Below, piece by piece: positions 63,269 through 64,000 of a stretch of 64,000 nt of DNA. The stretch covers positions 45,476,627 through 45,540,626 of the forward strand of contig NC_053114.1 of assembly GCF_010015445.1 (NCBI RefSeq), given 5' to 3'. Position numbers and translations under genes: made by a program. The notes beneath the pieces are model-generated. The model had not been told where the DNA came from. It did not search any database and was given only the letters and a program-made list of their open reading frames with translations. Source of the DNA: Perca fluviatilis. Its lineage: Eukaryota; Chordata; Actinopteri; Perciformes; Percidae. How positions within the stretch are numbered: the first letter of the stretch is position 1; each line of letters starts with the position of its first letter.

Positions 63269-64000
63269 ACTTTAATGGGCTTAATGCTTGATCCAAGATA
63301 AACTTGTAACGCATACAACAATGCAAGTGCTTCCTTTTCAATGGTGGAATAGTTGAGTTGATGTTTGTTGAACTTGCATGAAAAGTAACTCACAGGATGG
63401 CCAATGCCATGATTGTCCACTTGCAGGAGAACAGCCCCAACTGCACTTGCGTCAACTTCAAGACTGAAGGGCAGGGAAAAGTCTGGGGCAGACAAAACCG
63501 GAGTGCAACACAGCATACCTTTAAGGCTCTCAAAAGAACATTGGCACTCACTTGACCAAACGAAGGGCCTCGAGGGACTGGTCAAATCTGTCAGCGGGGC
63601 TGCTACAGAGGAAAAGTTTTTGCAGAAACGACGATAGTAGCCAGCCATCCCCAGAAATCGCCGCAGCTCTTTCCTGGTAGTAGGTACGGGAAACTCAGCA
63701 ATGGCCTTAACCTTTGCATCTGCAGGACGCACCTGTCCCCGACCAACCTGTTGGCCAAGATAGAGAACAGTACCCTTCCCAAAATCACATTTAGCAAGAT
63801 TAAGGGTTAGGGATGCAGATGACAGACGTCTAAAAACGTCCCTCAAAGTATTCAAATGACTAGTCCAGTCCTCAGAGAACACAACAATATCATCGAGATA
63901 CGCTCTGCAGTTGGGAACATCCTCCAATACAGTATTTACCAGTCTCTGGAAAGTAGCAGGAGCGTTACACATTCCAAAGGGCATAACAGTGTATTGAAGA
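63269..64000 (-). pseudogene. Ty3/gypsy pol fragment (reverse transcriptase to RNase H), truncated
   Basis: Open minus-strand frame running off the window's right edge. It shows MPFGMCNAPATFQRLV, YLDDIVVFS (the YxDD polymerase site), FLGMAGYYRRF, the connection region (PFVWSSECQCSF), and RNase H start LEVDASAVGAVLLQ with EKEALALLYALQ. It stops at about 63268, just after the PIKV segment, where module M begins. RNase H C-terminus and integrase are therefore missing on this side. Upstream pol/gag would lie beyond 64000. Family: metavirid-type LTR retrotransposon common in fish. Confidence 0.88.

Overview
The window looks like a repeat-dense teleost fish chromosome segment. Evidence: exons of an animal WDR59-type WD40 gene, intronless fish-style TRIM (RING, B-box, coiled coil, PRY-SPRY) genes, very long CA/TG microsatellites, and many DNA transposons and MITEs of kinds common in fish. 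Species is not determinable from what I can see.

Left end (1-7256): five consecutive plus-strand wdr59 exons (545-680, 2736-2821, 4857-4937, 6160-6197, 6544-6632) whose phases join exactly. Their introns are filled with CA/TG/TA microsatellites, a 12-bp telomere-like minisatellite, hAT-type MITEs and LINE 3' tails. The gene stops at a run of N (7257-7409). No later wdr59 exon follows, so that junction may be an assembly join.

Right of the gap (7410-64000): a complex of segmental duplications. The recurring unit, left to right, is: a TRIM gene on the minus strand; its 5' flank; a TTAA-bounded element carrying a Tc1-like transposon; an LTR element with tandem-repeat coding arrays; a 4.7-kb terminal-inverted-repeat (TIR) element with a DUF7869-like gene; and two flank modules, called M and N here. 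Unit A (7410-24399) has only a TRIM stub. Unit B (24400-39667) has an intact TRIM and the intact DUF7869-like gene. An inverted piece (39668-44873) carries a broken TRIM. A non-duplicated insert of older transposons follows (44874-47770). Unit C (47770-63268) has a second intact TRIM but lacks both the DUF7869 element and a TTAA MITE, so it preserves empty target sites. A Ty3/gypsy pol fragment closes the window.

The functional genes visible are wdr59 (GATOR2 component, amino acid sensing upstream of mTORC1), two near-identical TRIM E3 ligase genes of the type expanded in fish immune repertoires, and the DUF7869-like gene, which I infer to be the transposase of its surrounding element. The best lead for something undescribed is that last element. 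Its ends, a likely 3-bp target duplication, a two-exon gene and an empty paralogous site can all be read directly from this window.
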